DNA of 8,112 nt from Acidimicrobiaceae bacterium (GCA_003455715.1 DMQJ01000292.1:1-8112), one strand, 5' to 3'. Shown: positions 1 through 7,907, counted from the first letter of the stretch. Numbers and translations: made by a program. Notes: generated from the sequence alone by a model not told the origin.

Positions 1-522
1 GATACCACCAGAGCCGAGAATGAGCCCCCGTCGGCCCGGCAGCAGCCACTGCAGGTCCCCCAGCCGCTGCGCCGCCCCCGCAGTCCCCACCCCAGCGGGT
101 CGCTCGCCCGGAAGGCGGATGGCGCCGGCCGTGCGCTCGCGGGCTCCCATCGCCAAGACGACGGCGCCAGCCTGTACGGAGCGAACACCGTACTGGGGCG
201 ACAGTACGGTGAGCTCGCGCTCGGGCGAGACATCGGCCACGAACGCATCAGTGACCACATCCACCCCGTGGTCGACGGCATCGCTGAGCGCACGCTGGGC
301 GTACTCCGGGCCTGTCAGCTCCGCTCCGTAGTGGTGCAGCCCGAAGCCACTGTGGATGCACTGCAGCAGCACCCCACCCGCCTCCGACTCGCGGTCGACC
401 ACCAGCACGCGTTCGGCCCCCTCCTCGCGCGCTGCAAGAGCAGCGCTGAGCCCGGCGGGCCCACCACCGGCGATCACCACGTCGTACGTGTCGCGAAGCA
501 TGCGCGGCCGATCGTCGATCAT
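1..522 (-). CDS. NAD(P)/FAD-dependent oxidoreductase, partner of the GlpA-like protein (partial, 3' end off the left edge)
   Basis: This is the first 174 codons of a flavoprotein that stays open to the left edge. It is likely the pyridine-nucleotide oxidoreductase (Pyr_redox_2 type) subunit working with the GlpA-like protein encoded just upstream. A Rossmann FAD-binding motif (AGGGPAG, about residues 18-24) follows the start, and an acidic residue ends the second strand (VVDRE, 41-45). The stretches [13 protein letters not shown] (53-65) and ELTGPEYA (68-75) are, from memory, a signature of the oxidoreductase found beside GlpA-like genes in Thermotoga and clostridia. [11 protein letters not shown] (125-135) and the second nucleotide-binding start LILGSGGI (167-174) agree. 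Some relatives, from memory, have Cys where A127 stands. The ATG at 522-520 overlaps the upstream TGA as ATGA and has GAGGAG eight bases before it. M8 is a weaker alternative start. The substrate cannot be told from this fragment. Confidence 0.88.
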   Translation of the reverse strand, partial: MIDDRPRMLRDTYDVVIAGGGPAGLSAALAAREEGAERVLVVDRESEAGGVLLQCIHSGFGLHHYGAELTGPEYAQRALSDAVDHGVDVVTDAFVADVSPERELTVLSPQYGVRSVQAGAVVLAMGARERTAGAIRLPGERPAGVGTAGAAQRLGDLQWLLPGRRGLILGSGGI

Positions 523-1964
523 GGCTGGGACTCCTCGTGGCGGTCGACCACCAACCACGAAGCGCCACCACGTTTCGTCACGGCGGTCATCGGCACCTGC
601 AACTCGTTCGCAAGCTGCTCCATGCAGCGCGTGCTGCAGAAGCCGCCCTGGCATCGACCCATGCCTGCACGAGTGCGGAACTTCAGGCCATCGAGCGTTC
701 GCGCTCCGTGCACGATCGCATCGTGGATCTCCGCCTCGGTGACCAGTTCGCATCGACACACCACGTGGGCAGCCCGCGGGTCGGCGTCGGCAAGGCGCCG
801 ATGCTCGAGCACCGACAGGCGGGCGGTGCGAAGCGGCGGGGCGACGGTGGGCAGTGGGTCGTGACGGGGCCGGAGCTCAAGGCCGGCGTCACGCAACTGG
901 TGCACCACGAGTTCCGCAATTGCGGGAGCCGCAGTGAGCCCGGGCGACTGGATGCCCGCCACGTCGAAGAGGCCGGGCGCCTCAGTAGGTCCGATGCGGA
1001 AGTCTTCGTCGTCGAGCACCGCGCGGACGCCCGCAAACTCAGCGATCACGTCGCGCTCGCTGATGCCTGGCACCAGGCGCCGCGCCGCGGCCAGCACCCG
1101 CTCCGCGCCTGCGGACGTGGTCGACGTGTCGTCGGGGTCGTCCACCATCTCGGCGGTCGGGCCGATCATGATCGTGCCGTCGTAGGTCGGAATCACCAGG
1201 GTGCCCTTCGAGGTCGCCGAGGGGCACGGATAGATCACGCGTGTCACCAACCCCTGCAACCGCTTGTCGAGCAGATACTCCTCACCCTTGCGGGCACGGG
1301 TTCGATAGCCGGGCAGACCAGCGAGTTGGGCCACGTCGGTCGCGTGGACACCTGCTGCGTTGAGCACGAATCGCGCACTCAGGGTGTCGTGTGGGGTGTC
1401 GAGTTGCCATCCGTCAGTGAGCTGCCGCAGTTGCATGACCGGAGTGTCAGTGAGCACCACCACCCCTGCGGCCGCGGCAGCCGCCGCCAGTCCGAAACAG
1501 GCCTCGTACGGGTTGATGACGGCTGTCGTCGGTGCCCACACGCCAGCCACCACACCCGGCGTGAGATTGGGTTCGGCGGCGAGGATGCGTCGCCGGTCCC
1601 ATCGCTGCACACCTGGCACGCCTTTCTCCGCCGCGTGGTGGAGGAGGCGATCGAGAACAGGGAGTTCCTCCTCGGCGAGCGCCACGGTGAGGCCTCCCAC
1701 TCGAGCGAACCCAAAACCGAGCTCGTCACACAGCGCACCCCACCGCTGGTTACCAGCCCACTCCAAACGCCCTTTCAGCGTCGCTGCACCCGCCTGATGG
1801 CCTCCGTGGATGATGCCGCTGTTCGCCTTGCTGGTTCCGAAGCCCACCTCGGCCGCGCGCTCGATGAGCACCGTCCGCACCTGGTAACGCGCCAACTCGT
1901 GCGCCACGGCGCAGCCGACGACCCCGGCTCCCACGATCGCGACATCGTACGAAGTGCGTTCCAC
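519..1964 (-). CDS. GlpA-like FAD-dependent oxidoreductase (DAO domain plus BFD [2Fe-2S] domain)
   Basis: A 481-residue flavoprotein resembling the catalytic subunit of anaerobic glycerol-3-phosphate dehydrogenase and other DAO-fold dehydrogenases. The FAD site is at the N-terminus: GAGVVG at residues 12-17, ending in IER at 34-36. [11 protein letters not shown] (45-55) and [11 protein letters not shown] (224-234) are DAO/GlpA-type motifs, and [12 protein letters not shown] (337-348) is the late FAD-contacting stretch. After about residue 400 comes a BFD-like [2Fe-2S] domain with C403, C405, C438 and C443 (CRCE ... GRCQGGFC), plus an extra C447. The start is GTG at 1964-1962, just before the Rossmann strand, with GGGAAGG two bases upstream (closer than usual). 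No membrane segment is visible. The gene overlaps the next flavoprotein by four bases, so the two are probably made together as a complex. Glycerol 3-phosphate is the family-based guess for substrate; other 2-hydroxy acids are possible. Confidence 0.9.
   Translation of the reverse strand: MERTSYDVAIVGAGVVGCAVAHELARYQVRTVLIERAAEVGFGTSKANSGIIHGGHQAGAATLKGRLEWAGNQRWGALCDELGFGFARVGGLTVALAEEELPVLDRLLHHAAEKGVPGVQRWDRRRILAAEPNLTPGVVAGVWAPTTAVINPYEACFGLAAAAAAAGVVVLTDTPVMQLRQLTDGWQLDTPHDTLSARFVLNAAGVHATDVAQLAGLPGYRTRARKGEEYLLDKRLQGLVTRVIYPCPSATSKGTLVIPTYDGTIMIGPTAEMVDDPDDTSTTSAGAERVLAAARRLVPGISERDVIAEFAGVRAVLDDEDFRIGPTEAPGLFDVAGIQSPGLTAAPAIAELVVHQLRDAGLELRPRHDPLPTVAPPLRTARLSVLEHRRLADADPRAAHVVCRCELVTEAEIHDAIVHGARTLDGLKFRTRAGMGRCQGGFCSTRCMEQLANELQVPMTAVTKRGGASWLVVDRHEESQP
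531..536 (-). promoter_or_regulatory. Ribosome binding site for the 1-522 oxidoreductase
   Basis: Read on the minus strand this is GAGGAG, eight bases before the ATG at 522-520. It lies inside the last codons of the GlpA-like gene. It supports this ATG over the in-frame ATG seven codons further in, and fits translational coupling through the ATGA overlap. Confidence 0.7.
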
Positions 1965-2034
1965 TGCCTTCCCGTGTACGCCTCCGTCGACCTCGCCGCA
2001 AGAGTCCTGCGACCTCGTGCGGATGCGGATGCGC
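1965..2034. other. Short intergenic gap between the RCC1 gene and the flavoprotein pair
   Basis: The 70 bases hold a small direct repeat (GCATCC GCATCC on the minus strand, near the right end). There is also a weak stem, CGCA/TGCG around 1997-2008, with no following T run. I see no convincing -35/-10 promoter pair and no clear terminator. The GGGAAGG next to the GTG at 1964 is the only translational signal. Confidence 0.4.
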
Positions 2035-5000
2035 CTACGCCGTGCCGTTGATGTCGACGATGACGTGCGTCGTCGTATGGGCGTAGATGCACACCGTGCC
2101 CGCTGGCGAGAGCTTGGCGACCAGACCGTTCGCTGTGCTCACCCCGGCGACATAGTTCAATGTCGACGCGAGCGGCTTCGGCTCGTTGCAGGGGTAGACC
2201 GTGAGATGGCCGGTTCCCGATGCCTGTGTGGCGACCACGTTGAGCGCTGCCGCGTTGGTACCCGCTTGCACCCCGGCTCGGCCCGTGACCTGAACGGTCA
2301 GCGTCGTGCCACCGACGACCACTCCGGTCTTCTCGCCAATGTCGTCCCCGGTCTCACCCGTTGGGCGGGTATCGGCAATGCGGAACGGAACCATCGGGTC
2401 GAAGGCGAGGCCATCAGGGTGATAACCGGTGACATCGACGATCACGTGAGCCGTGGTGTGCACGTAGATGCAAACCGTTCCTGTGGTCGACAGTTTGCTG
2501 ACCACACCATTCGCCACGGTGGCGCCCGCGACATAGTTCAACGTGGAGGCTGTCGGCTGGGTGACGCCGCAGGGGTAGACGGTGAGATGGCCAGTGCCCG
2601 ACGCCTGCGTCGCCACCACGTTGAGACTGGCGACATCGGCGTACGACGGCACCTGGTGGCGACCGGCGACCTGCACCATGAGGGTCGTACCGCCTGTCAC
2701 GAGTCCGGTCTTCTCGGAGATGTCGTCGATGGTTTCTCCGATCGGGCGGGTGTCGGCGAACCGGACGGGAGTCACCGGCTGGTAGCTGGCGCCCACACGG
2801 TGATAGCCGGTGACATCGACGATGATGTGCGTCGTCGTGTGGGCGTAGATGCAGATCGTCCCTGACGCACTGAGCCGAACGCTGGTGTTGTTGGCCCTCG
2901 CGGTGGTGGAGTAGTTGAGCGTCGAGGCGTTCGGCCGGACGACGTCGCACGGGAAGACCGTGAGGTAGCCACCTGCGGTTGCCAGCGCCGCGGTGACGTT
3001 GAGTGCCACCGCCTGGACAGATGACGGAAGTCCACCGCGACCGGCCACCGGCACCGTCAGCGTGGTTCCAGCCGCCACCACACCGGTCTTCTCGGCCACG
3101 TCGTCGACGGTCTCCCCCGTGGGGCGGGTGTCGGCGACACGAGCAGGAGTGAGCGGCACGAACTTCGGCGACGCGATCGGCTTCACGAGTTGGCTCGTGC
3201 CCGCGACTCGCACATACCCGACTGCCGACATGCTCGCCAGCGTGGTACCCACGTTGGGAGGGCTCCCGATGCCGTAGCCAAGGCGGCCGTTGGTGTTGAC
3301 CCCCCAGCAGCGAACGAGGTCCTCGGTGGTGATCACGCACGTGGCATCACCTCCGGCGGCGATCGACTTCGTCGTACCGGCGGCCATAGCAGTGGGCAAC
3401 AGCGTGCCCATTTCTGAGGCTCCGTCCCCACGATGGTTGGAATCGCCGATTCCGAGTTGGCCCTGAGCGTTTCCACCCCAGCACTTCATCGAGCCGTCAC
3501 CCAACTTGGCGCACACGTGGAACCGTCCGACAGCGACGTCGGAGACCGTCGTACCAGCGCCGCCGAGGCTGATGGCGGGGAGCGAGTCGCCCATCTCGTT
3601 GGCGTTGTCGCCGCGGTTGCTGGTGTCTCCTTGGCCAAGCTGGCCGACATCGTTCTTGCCCCAGCACTTCACGGTGTTGTTGTCGAGCTTGGCGCAAGCG
3701 AACCCGTCGCCCACCCACACGCGGCTCGCCGTGCGACCGGTCCCCAGCGGCACGGTGGGAAGCGAGTTGCCCATCTCACTGTTCGAAGTGCCGAGCGTGG
3801 TCTGGTTGCCGGTACCAAGCACCCCGGCCGATCCGTTCCCCCAACACTTCACCGTGCCGTCGTTGAGCACTGCGCACGTCGTGTTGGCCCCGGCCGACAC
3901 ATCGATGGCGGTCTTGCCCGTGCCAAGGTTCACTGCGGGGAGCGACGCAATCTCGTTGGCATTGTCGCCGCGGTTGCTCGCGTCGCCGAGCCCGAGTTGC
4001 CCACTGGCGTTGCCGCCCCAACACCGAACGACTCCCCCGGTCTGCAGCACGCAAACGTGGTTGCTACCGACCGTCACTTTCGTGACCGCAGGTGCCGGTA
4101 CGGGCACGATCACCGGCTGCTCACCCGGTTGATCCCCGCGATTGGCGGTGTCGCCCTGCCCGAGTTGGCCGACGTTGTTGTAGCCCCAACACACCACCTG
4201 CCCGTTGTCGAGCACGGCACACGCCGTGGAGGTACCCGCCGCCATTTGGGAGATGGTGCGTCCAGCAGGCAGCGGCACAGCGGTCTGCTGGTGCGGGCGA
4301 ATGCTCTCGGTGCTGGTGGTGTTACCAACTCCCAGTTCGCCGCTGAAGTTGGCCCCCATGCACTTCACGGTGGAGGTCGTCACGACGAAGCAGGTGGACG
4401 CAAGGCCCAGGGCCAGCGCGGCCGTCGGAAATCGTGGAAACAGATCGACGTCAACGGTCGCCCCATTGATGACATCGACCGCCGTCCCACGGCCAAGCTG
4501 GCCAAGGTTGTTTCGACCCCAGCATGCAACCTTGCCGGTCGAGCGCAACAGGCAACCGAAGTGCTGGCCGCCGGCGACAGCGATTCGATCCTCAGCGACC
4601 CACGCGGGCCCCGGAGCGTTGCGCGAGCCGGCAGGGAAGGTGAACAGTTCGCCGAAGGCATCGGAGCCCCAGCAATGACCCGACGTTCCCTGCACTGCGC
4701 AGGTGCTCTCCGTCATCGAGATCAGGCCGGTAATCGGCCCACCGCTGATGTTCACCGTCGGCAGATTGGCTCCCATCTCGTTGGCGTTGTCGCCGAGTGA
4801 GTTCGGGAGGCCAACCCCCAGCTGGCCTGCTCCATTCGCCCCCCAGCACTTCACCTGATTGGCGCCGATCTGGGCGCACGTGTGGGCGCTGCCCGCCGTC
4901 ATCGCCAGCACTGGGGCGTTCGTGCCGAGATCGACGAACGGCAGGTTCGCCCCCATCTCGTTCGGCTGGTCACCGCGGTCGTTGACATCACCAAGTCCGA

Positions 5001-5820
5001 GCTGACCCGACGCGTTGGCGCCCCAGCACTTCACACGGCCGTCATCCAGCACGGCGCACGCATGGCTCGCACCAGTTGTGATCGACACCGCTCGGTAGTT
5101 GGGGCCAAGATCCACCACCGGCAGACCGTCGCCGGTCTCCGAGCCAGAGTCGCCGAGGTTCGTCATTGCCCCGTGACCGAGTTGTCCGTCGCCGCCGACG
5201 CCCCAGCACTTCACCTTGCCGTTGTCGAGCAGCGCGCACGTGAAGAAGTCGCCAGCGCTGATCATCGTTGCGGTGCGACCAGTTCCCATTCCAGTCGGGA
5301 AGGCGGTCGCAAGTTCGCCGGCCTGGTCGCCGATCACCGTGGCGGCGCCGATTCCCAGCTGCCCCAGGGTGCCGTCGCCCCAACACTTCACCATGCCATC
5401 CGTTCGCAGGGCGCACGTGTGAAGTGCGCCCGCGGTCAACGCCACCGCCTTCACTGCGCCGATGTCGGTGGGCGGAAGGTTGTTGCCCATCTCACCCGGC
5501 TGGTCGCCCATCGCACCCGTCGTCGTGGGGTAGCCGAGCTGCGAAGTGTTGTTGTTACCCCAGCAGCGAAGGTCGCCGCCGCCATTGGGAGCCGGGTCCA
5601 CGATCACACAGACGTGACCGAAGCCCGCGGCGATTGGCGCGCCGTTCTCACGCGGAGTACCCGGGTTGTACTCGGCGGCCTCCGCGGAAACAGACTGCGC
5701 CGACAGGCCGGGCCACATCGGAAGGAACGCGCCGAAGGCCACACTGGCCACGGCAAGGAGTCGACAGAAACGACGGGTACGCATGCAGAGCAGAATGCTC
5801 CCCAGTACCGGCAACTTCAT
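2035..5820 (-). CDS. Large secreted RCC1-repeat (beta-propeller) protein with three C-terminal actinobacterial repeat domains
   Basis: A 1261-residue extracellular protein of unknown function. Residues 13-45 form a signal peptide: basic MRTRRFCR, a hydrophobic core [13 protein letters not shown], then a small-residue cleavage region around VSAEA. Residues about 60-865 hold 14 RCC1-type blades with the core CWGxNxxGQLGxG; most carry an insert of the form GDxxxEMGxxLP. Residues 886-1261 hold three 122-residue domains with ADTRP, STLNY and VDVTGY-like motifs. No LPXTG motif or C-terminal membrane anchor is present, so it is probably released or held non-covalently. All 34 mature cysteines fall into regular pairs, fitting an oxidising location. 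I kept the longest frame as outer limit. The ATG at 5784-5782 (M13) is a strong alternative: it gives a textbook signal peptide and has GGGGAG 13 bases upstream, while the ATG at 5820 has no visible ribosome binding site. The ligand is unknown. Confidence 0.92.
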   Translation of the reverse strand: MKLPVLGSILLCMRTRRFCRLLAVASVAFGAFLPMWPGLSAQSVSAEAAEYNPGTPRENGAPIAAGFGHVCVIVDPAPNGGGDLRCWGNNNTSQLGYPTTTGAMGDQPGEMGNNLPPTDIGAVKAVALTAGALHTCALRTDGMVKCWGDGTLGQLGIGAATVIGDQAGELATAFPTGMGTGRTATMISAGDFFTCALLDNGKVKCWGVGGDGQLGHGAMTNLGDSGSETGDGLPVVDLGPNYRAVSITTGASHACAVLDDGRVKCWGANASGQLGLGDVNDRGDQPNEMGANLPFVDLGTNAPVLAMTAGSAHTCAQIGANQVKCWGANGAGQLGVGLPNSLGDNANEMGANLPTVNISGGPITGLISMTESTCAVQGTSGHCWGSDAFGELFTFPAGSRNAPGPAWVAEDRIAVAGGQHFGCLLRSTGKVACWGRNNLGQLGRGTAVDVINGATVDVDLFPRFPTAALALGLASTCFVVTTSTVKCMGANFSGELGVGNTTSTESIRPHQQTAVPLPAGRTISQMAAGTSTACAVLDNGQVVCWGYNNVGQLGQGDTANRGDQPGEQPVIVPVPAPAVTKVTVGSNHVCVLQTGGVVRCWGGNASGQLGLGDASNRGDNANEIASLPAVNLGTGKTAIDVSAGANTTCAVLNDGTVKCWGNGSAGVLGTGNQTTLGTSNSEMGNSLPTVPLGTGRTASRVWVGDGFACAKLDNNTVKCWGKNDVGQLGQGDTSNRGDNANEMGDSLPAISLGGAGTTVSDVAVGRFHVCAKLGDGSMKCWGGNAQGQLGIGDSNHRGDGASEMGTLLPTAMAAGTTKSIAAGGDATCVITTEDLVRCWGVNTNGRLGYGIGSPPNVGTTLASMSAVGYVRVAGTSQLVKPIASPKFVPLTPARVADTRPTGETVDDVAEKTGVVAAGTTLTVPVAGRGGLPSSVQAVALNVTAALATAGGYLTVFPCDVVRPNASTLNYSTTARANNTSVRLSASGTICIYAHTTTHIIVDVTGYHRVGASYQPVTPVRFADTRPIGETIDDISEKTGLVTGGTTLMVQVAGRHQVPSYADVASLNVVATQASGTGHLTVYPCGVTQPTASTLNYVAGATVANGVVSKLSTTGTVCIYVHTTAHVIVDVTGYHPDGLAFDPMVPFRIADTRPTGETGDDIGEKTGVVVGGTTLTVQVTGRAGVQAGTNAAALNVVATQASGTGHLTVYPCNEPKPLASTLNYVAGVSTANGLVAKLSPAGTVCIYAHTTTHVIVDINGTA
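2038..3165 (-). repeat. Three tandem 122-residue C-terminal domains
   Basis: Residues 886-1007, 1013-1134 and 1140-1261 (bases 3165-2800, 2784-2419 and 2403-2038) are the same domain three times. Each is 366 bases, with a fixed 127-residue period and five-residue linkers. Each begins with F/Y-x-P ... R-x-ADTRP-x-GET, has LNV mid-domain, a PC Cys, STLNY, a second Cys in T-x-CIY, and ends VDVTGYH (VDINGTA in the last). The Cys pairs are C958/C990, C1084/C1117 and C1211/C1244. Copies 2 and 3 share [16 protein letters not shown] and look closest to each other, so they probably duplicated most recently. From memory, this domain is common at the C-termini of secreted actinobacterial proteins; its role is not settled. 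Confidence 0.88.
3226..5643 (-). repeat. Fourteen RCC1-type beta-propeller blades
   Basis: The blades are marked by Cys-Trp-Gly (or CMG in blade 8) with the Cys at residues 86, 146, 205, 265, 325, 383, 433, 487, 544, 600, 659, 719, 780 and 838. The spacing is 50-61 residues, normal for RCC1 repeats. A partner Cys lies 9-10 residues before each (15 in blade 1): 71, 136, 195, 255, 315, 374, 423, 477, 534, 590, 649, 709, 770 and 828. Fourteen blades would make two seven-bladed propellers. Blades 6-8 are the least regular, lacking the GDxxxEMGxxLP insert. The DNA is also repetitive here (for example, cccagcacttcac recurs on the plus strand), but it is coding throughout. Confidence 0.9.
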
Positions 5821-5855
5821 GAGTAGTCGTTACTCAACACTCTCAATGAGTAACG
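5820..5855. promoter_or_regulatory. Cluster of TGAGTA/TACTCA inverted repeats upstream of the RCC1 gene
   Basis: CGTTACTCA at 5828-5836 and TGAGTAACG at 5847-5855 form a perfect nine-base inverted repeat around a ten-base spacer. TGAGTA at 5820-5825 also pairs with the TACTCA at 5831-5836, so two hairpins would compete for the middle arm. A further CTCA-A-TGAG palindrome sits at 5842-5850. The block is clearly richer in A+T than its surroundings and touches the first possible ATG of the RCC1 gene (5820-5818). It could be an operator, a leader RNA structure controlling translation, or a stem that ends transcription from the upstream oxidase operon. There is no T run on the minus strand, which argues against a standard intrinsic terminator. 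No clear promoter boxes are visible. Confidence 0.5.
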
Positions 5856-5880
5856 CGCCGATGGCTGCGGCGGCGCCTAC

Positions 5881-7182
5881 TCAGCCCATGACGGTGCCGC
5901 TCGTCGCCGACGGCGACCTCCGCCGCGAGAATGCCCCGAGGTTGATTGTTCGGCCCGTGCGGGCACCGGTGAACTGCACCGGCGACTCGTCGTGGTCGTT
6001 GCCCGCGGCCTCGTGATCGATGATGGCCGCCAAGAACTTGCCAGCCAGCGGCGCGTTCTTGAACTGGTTGCCACTGGTGCCACACGCCATGAAGAAGCCG
6101 GCGATGTCGCTCTTGTCGTAGAACGGCACCCAGTCGTCGGCCACGTCGTACAGCGCCGCAAGCCCGACGGGCCGATGCGGAATGCCGAAGCCCGGCACCC
6201 GGCGCGCGACCCGCATCATGTTCACCTCGAACTGCTCCACGGTGGGGTACTCGTCGAAGTGGTCGGGGTCGTCGACCCAGTGCAGCGGGTCGCACTCCGG
6301 CTCCGTGCCGCCCACCAACCACGTGCCACCCACCTGCGGGCGGATGTATTGGCCCAGGTCGAGGTCGGCAGTGGCTGGGAAACCGTCATCGAGCGTCATC
6401 GCCGCCGCCGCAGGCACGGTGAACACTTCCTGTCGCAGCGGACGATGACCGACTCGCATCCCTGCATCGGCACCGGCCATGCGGTTGATGATGCCGCTGT
6501 GTGGACCTCCCACGTTCACCACCACGGGCGCCCGTAGTTGCTCACCGCCTTCCAGCGACACACCGTGAACGCAGCCGCCTCGAACGTCGATGCCGGTGAC
6601 CTCGGTGTGGAAGCGGAACTGCACCCCATGGCGGCGCGCCGCGTACGCGAGGTTGCGAGCCGACAGCGCAGGGTCGTCGATGAAGCCCGACTCGGGTTCG
6701 AAGATGGCGGTGAGACGGCCGGTGGCATCGTCGGCGAACGCCGGGTCGTCGATGCGTTTCGGCGGGAAGTAGGCACCGATGTCGAATCCGGGCCAGCGCT
6801 GCGCCAACTCGTCGCTGCCGAGATGTTCGTACGGGATGCCCACGTCGTTCCACAGCCGCTCGATGCGGGCCGTGTTGTCGCCGGGAGTGTGGAAGATGAG
6901 CATCCCGGTGCGGATGAAGCGCACCATGCCGTCGGGGTCGGACGCTCCGAGGTGGCCCTCCCAGTCGTGCCACAGTGCTGCGGCCTCCCATGCGGTGAGC
7001 ACCGCGTCGACGGTGGAATAGCTGAAACGAATGATCGACGACGACGAACTGGTGGAACCCGCACCGGCAGCCGGCCCCTTGTCGACGACCACCACCCGGC
7101 GACCACCACGAGCCAGCTCGAGCGCCACCGCGGAGCCGATGACCCCAGCTCCGATCACGATCGCATCTGCACTGTCGGACAT
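5881..7182 (-). CDS. DAO-family FAD-dependent oxidoreductase (sarcosine oxidase/dimethylglycine dehydrogenase-like)
   Basis: A 433-residue soluble flavoenzyme predicted to oxidise a secondary or tertiary amine such as an N-methyl amino acid. The FAD motif IGAGVIGSA is at residues 10-18, with VVDKG (32-36) ending the second strand. STSSSSSIIRFSYS (43-56) matches the conserved Ser/Arg stretch after the Rossmann region in sarcosine oxidase-type proteins. GTSGNQFKNAPLAGK (368-382) corresponds to the C-terminal GxSGxxFKxxP signature. The region aligning with the flavin-linking Cys of monomeric sarcosine oxidase reads AALYDVADD here (342-350), without Cys, so the flavin is probably not held covalently there. 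I chose the ATG at 7182 over the GTG at 7194 because GGAGGA (7200-7195) abuts that GTG and would leave no spacing. It starts 21 bases after the VIT-family gene stops, implying co-transcription. The exact substrate is unknown. Confidence 0.87.
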   Translation of the reverse strand: MSDSADAIVIGAGVIGSAVALELARGGRRVVVVDKGPAAGAGSTSSSSSIIRFSYSTVDAVLTAWEAAALWHDWEGHLGASDPDGMVRFIRTGMLIFHTPGDNTARIERLWNDVGIPYEHLGSDELAQRWPGFDIGAYFPPKRIDDPAFADDATGRLTAIFEPESGFIDDPALSARNLAYAARRHGVQFRFHTEVTGIDVRGGCVHGVSLEGGEQLRAPVVVNVGGPHSGIINRMAGADAGMRVGHRPLRQEVFTVPAAAAMTLDDGFPATADLDLGQYIRPQVGGTWLVGGTEPECDPLHWVDDPDHFDEYPTVEQFEVNMMRVARRVPGFGIPHRPVGLAALYDVADDWVPFYDKSDIAGFFMACGTSGNQFKNAPLAGKFLAAIIDHEAAGNDHDESPVQFTGARTGRTINLGAFSRRRSPSATSGTVMG

Positions 7183-7194
7183 GGCCTGCGACAC

Positions 7195-7200
7195 TCCTCC
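7195..7200 (-). promoter_or_regulatory. Ribosome binding site for the DAO-family oxidase
   Basis: GGAGGA on the minus strand, 12 bases before the ATG at 7182-7180 and directly adjacent to an in-frame GTG at 7194-7192. The zero spacing makes that GTG an unlikely start and favours the ATG. The site lies in the gap after the transporter's stop codon. Confidence 0.6.
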
Positions 7201-7203
7201 GGA

Positions 7204-7899
7204 CTAGGCGACTGCTGCGCCAAACAACTTGCCAACCAGCATGGTGATGCCCATCGCTGCCGCGCCGCCGAGCACCACGCGAGCGATCGGACGCACTGCC
7301 GGGGCACCTCCTGCTCGGGCACCGGTGAAGCCGAGCACCACGAGCGCGATGAGTGAGGTGGTGAGGATGACAGCGATGCGCGACCCGATCGACGCCAAGG
7401 TGGCGGCAACGAGTGGCACCGCGGCGCCGATGGCGAACGCAGCAGCAGAGCTGGCGGCTGCTTGTACCGGGCGGGCCAACTGGTCTTGCTCGATGCCCAA
7501 CTCGTCGCGCAGATGGGTGCCGAGCGCGTCGTAGGCCGTGAGTTCCTGCGCCACCTCTCGGGCGAGATCCGCCGACAAACCCTTTGCGCGATAGATGGCC
7601 GTGAGCTCGTCGAGTTCGTGGTCGGCAAGGTTGGCGAGTTCCCAGCGTTCCTTGGCGATGTCGCTCTGTTCGGAGTCGCGCTGCGATGCCACCGACACGT
7701 ACTCGCCCAGCGCCATGCTCACTGCGCCGGCCACAAGTGCAGCCATGCCAACGGTGAGCAACACCGAGCGTTCGGAATCGGCCGCGGCCATGCCCAGGAG
7801 CAGGGCCGCGGTGGAGATGATGCCGTCGTTGGCGCCAAGCACCATGGCTCGCAGCCAACCGGCCCGGTGGCTGAAGTGACCTTCGCTGTGTCGCACCAT
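7204..7899 (-). CDS. VIT/CCC1-family iron/manganese transporter
   Basis: A 231-residue membrane protein of the VIT1/CCC1 family, which moves Fe2+ or Mn2+ out of the cytosol. The N-terminal HRAGWLRAMVLGANDGIIST (about 11-30) is the family hallmark and carries the conserved Asp (D25) of the first membrane segment. A second segment (about 45-70) ends in SMALGEYVSVASQRDSE (61-77), also typical. Residues about 75-140 form a charged, Glu-rich cytoplasmic helical region (E77, E84, E87, E95, E98) matching the metal-binding domain. Three hydrophobic segments follow (about 148-168, 173-192 and 205-229), giving five in all. The length is normal. The ATG at 7899-7897 has AGGG eight bases upstream, overlapping the stop of the DHOD-like gene. 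Ten bases separate it from that stop, so the genes are probably co-transcribed. Iron versus manganese specificity cannot be read from the sequence. Confidence 0.93.
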   Translation of the reverse strand: MVRHSEGHFSHRAGWLRAMVLGANDGIISTAALLLGMAAADSERSVLLTVGMAALVAGAVSMALGEYVSVASQRDSEQSDIAKERWELANLADHELDELTAIYRAKGLSADLAREVAQELTAYDALGTHLRDELGIEQDQLARPVQAAASSAAAFAIGAAVPLVAATLASIGSRIAVILTTSLIALVVLGFTGARAGGAPAVRPIARVVLGGAAAMGITMLVGKLFGAAVA

Positions 7900-7907
7900 T
7901 GTCGAGA

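Noticed and set aside
1993..2011. Small stem CGCA/TGCG as a terminator after the RCC1 gene
   Set aside because: The stem is only about four base pairs with no T run, within the range expected by chance in GC-rich DNA.
537..2051. Long plus-strand open frame of 504 codons opposite the GlpA-like gene
   Set aside because: It is the antisense shadow of a clearly recognisable flavoprotein in GC-rich DNA. Its translation has no family motif and is rich in Arg, His and Val.
1954..2865. Plus-strand open frame of 303 codons with repeated 'DIDDxVxRxVxVDA'-like segments
   Set aside because: The repetition is the antisense reading of the three C-terminal domains of the secreted protein.
3400..4160. Repeated Arg-Gly-Asp (RGD) tripeptides in several blades
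   Set aside because: They are part of the blade insert 'NRGDxxNEMG' and vary between blades; there is no basis for integrin-type binding in this organism.
3433..4800. Plus-strand open frame of 455 codons opposite the RCC1 repeats
   Set aside because: Its apparent internal repetition simply mirrors the RCC1 blades on the other strand; no independent start signal or domain.
3226..5643. Regularly spaced DNA repeats that might suggest a CRISPR or satellite array
   Set aside because: The repeats are imperfect, about 150-180 bases apart, and fully explained by RCC1 blades in one continuous reading frame.
5725..5784. Possible twin-arginine (Tat) signal in TRRFCRLL
   Set aside because: Only the two arginines match; the Phe and Leu positions of the consensus are occupied by Cys and Arg, so an ordinary Sec signal peptide is more likely.
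6542..7858. Minus-strand open frame of 438 codons across the oxidase and transporter genes
   Set aside because: It runs out of frame through two well-identified genes and gives an Arg/His-rich sequence without motifs.
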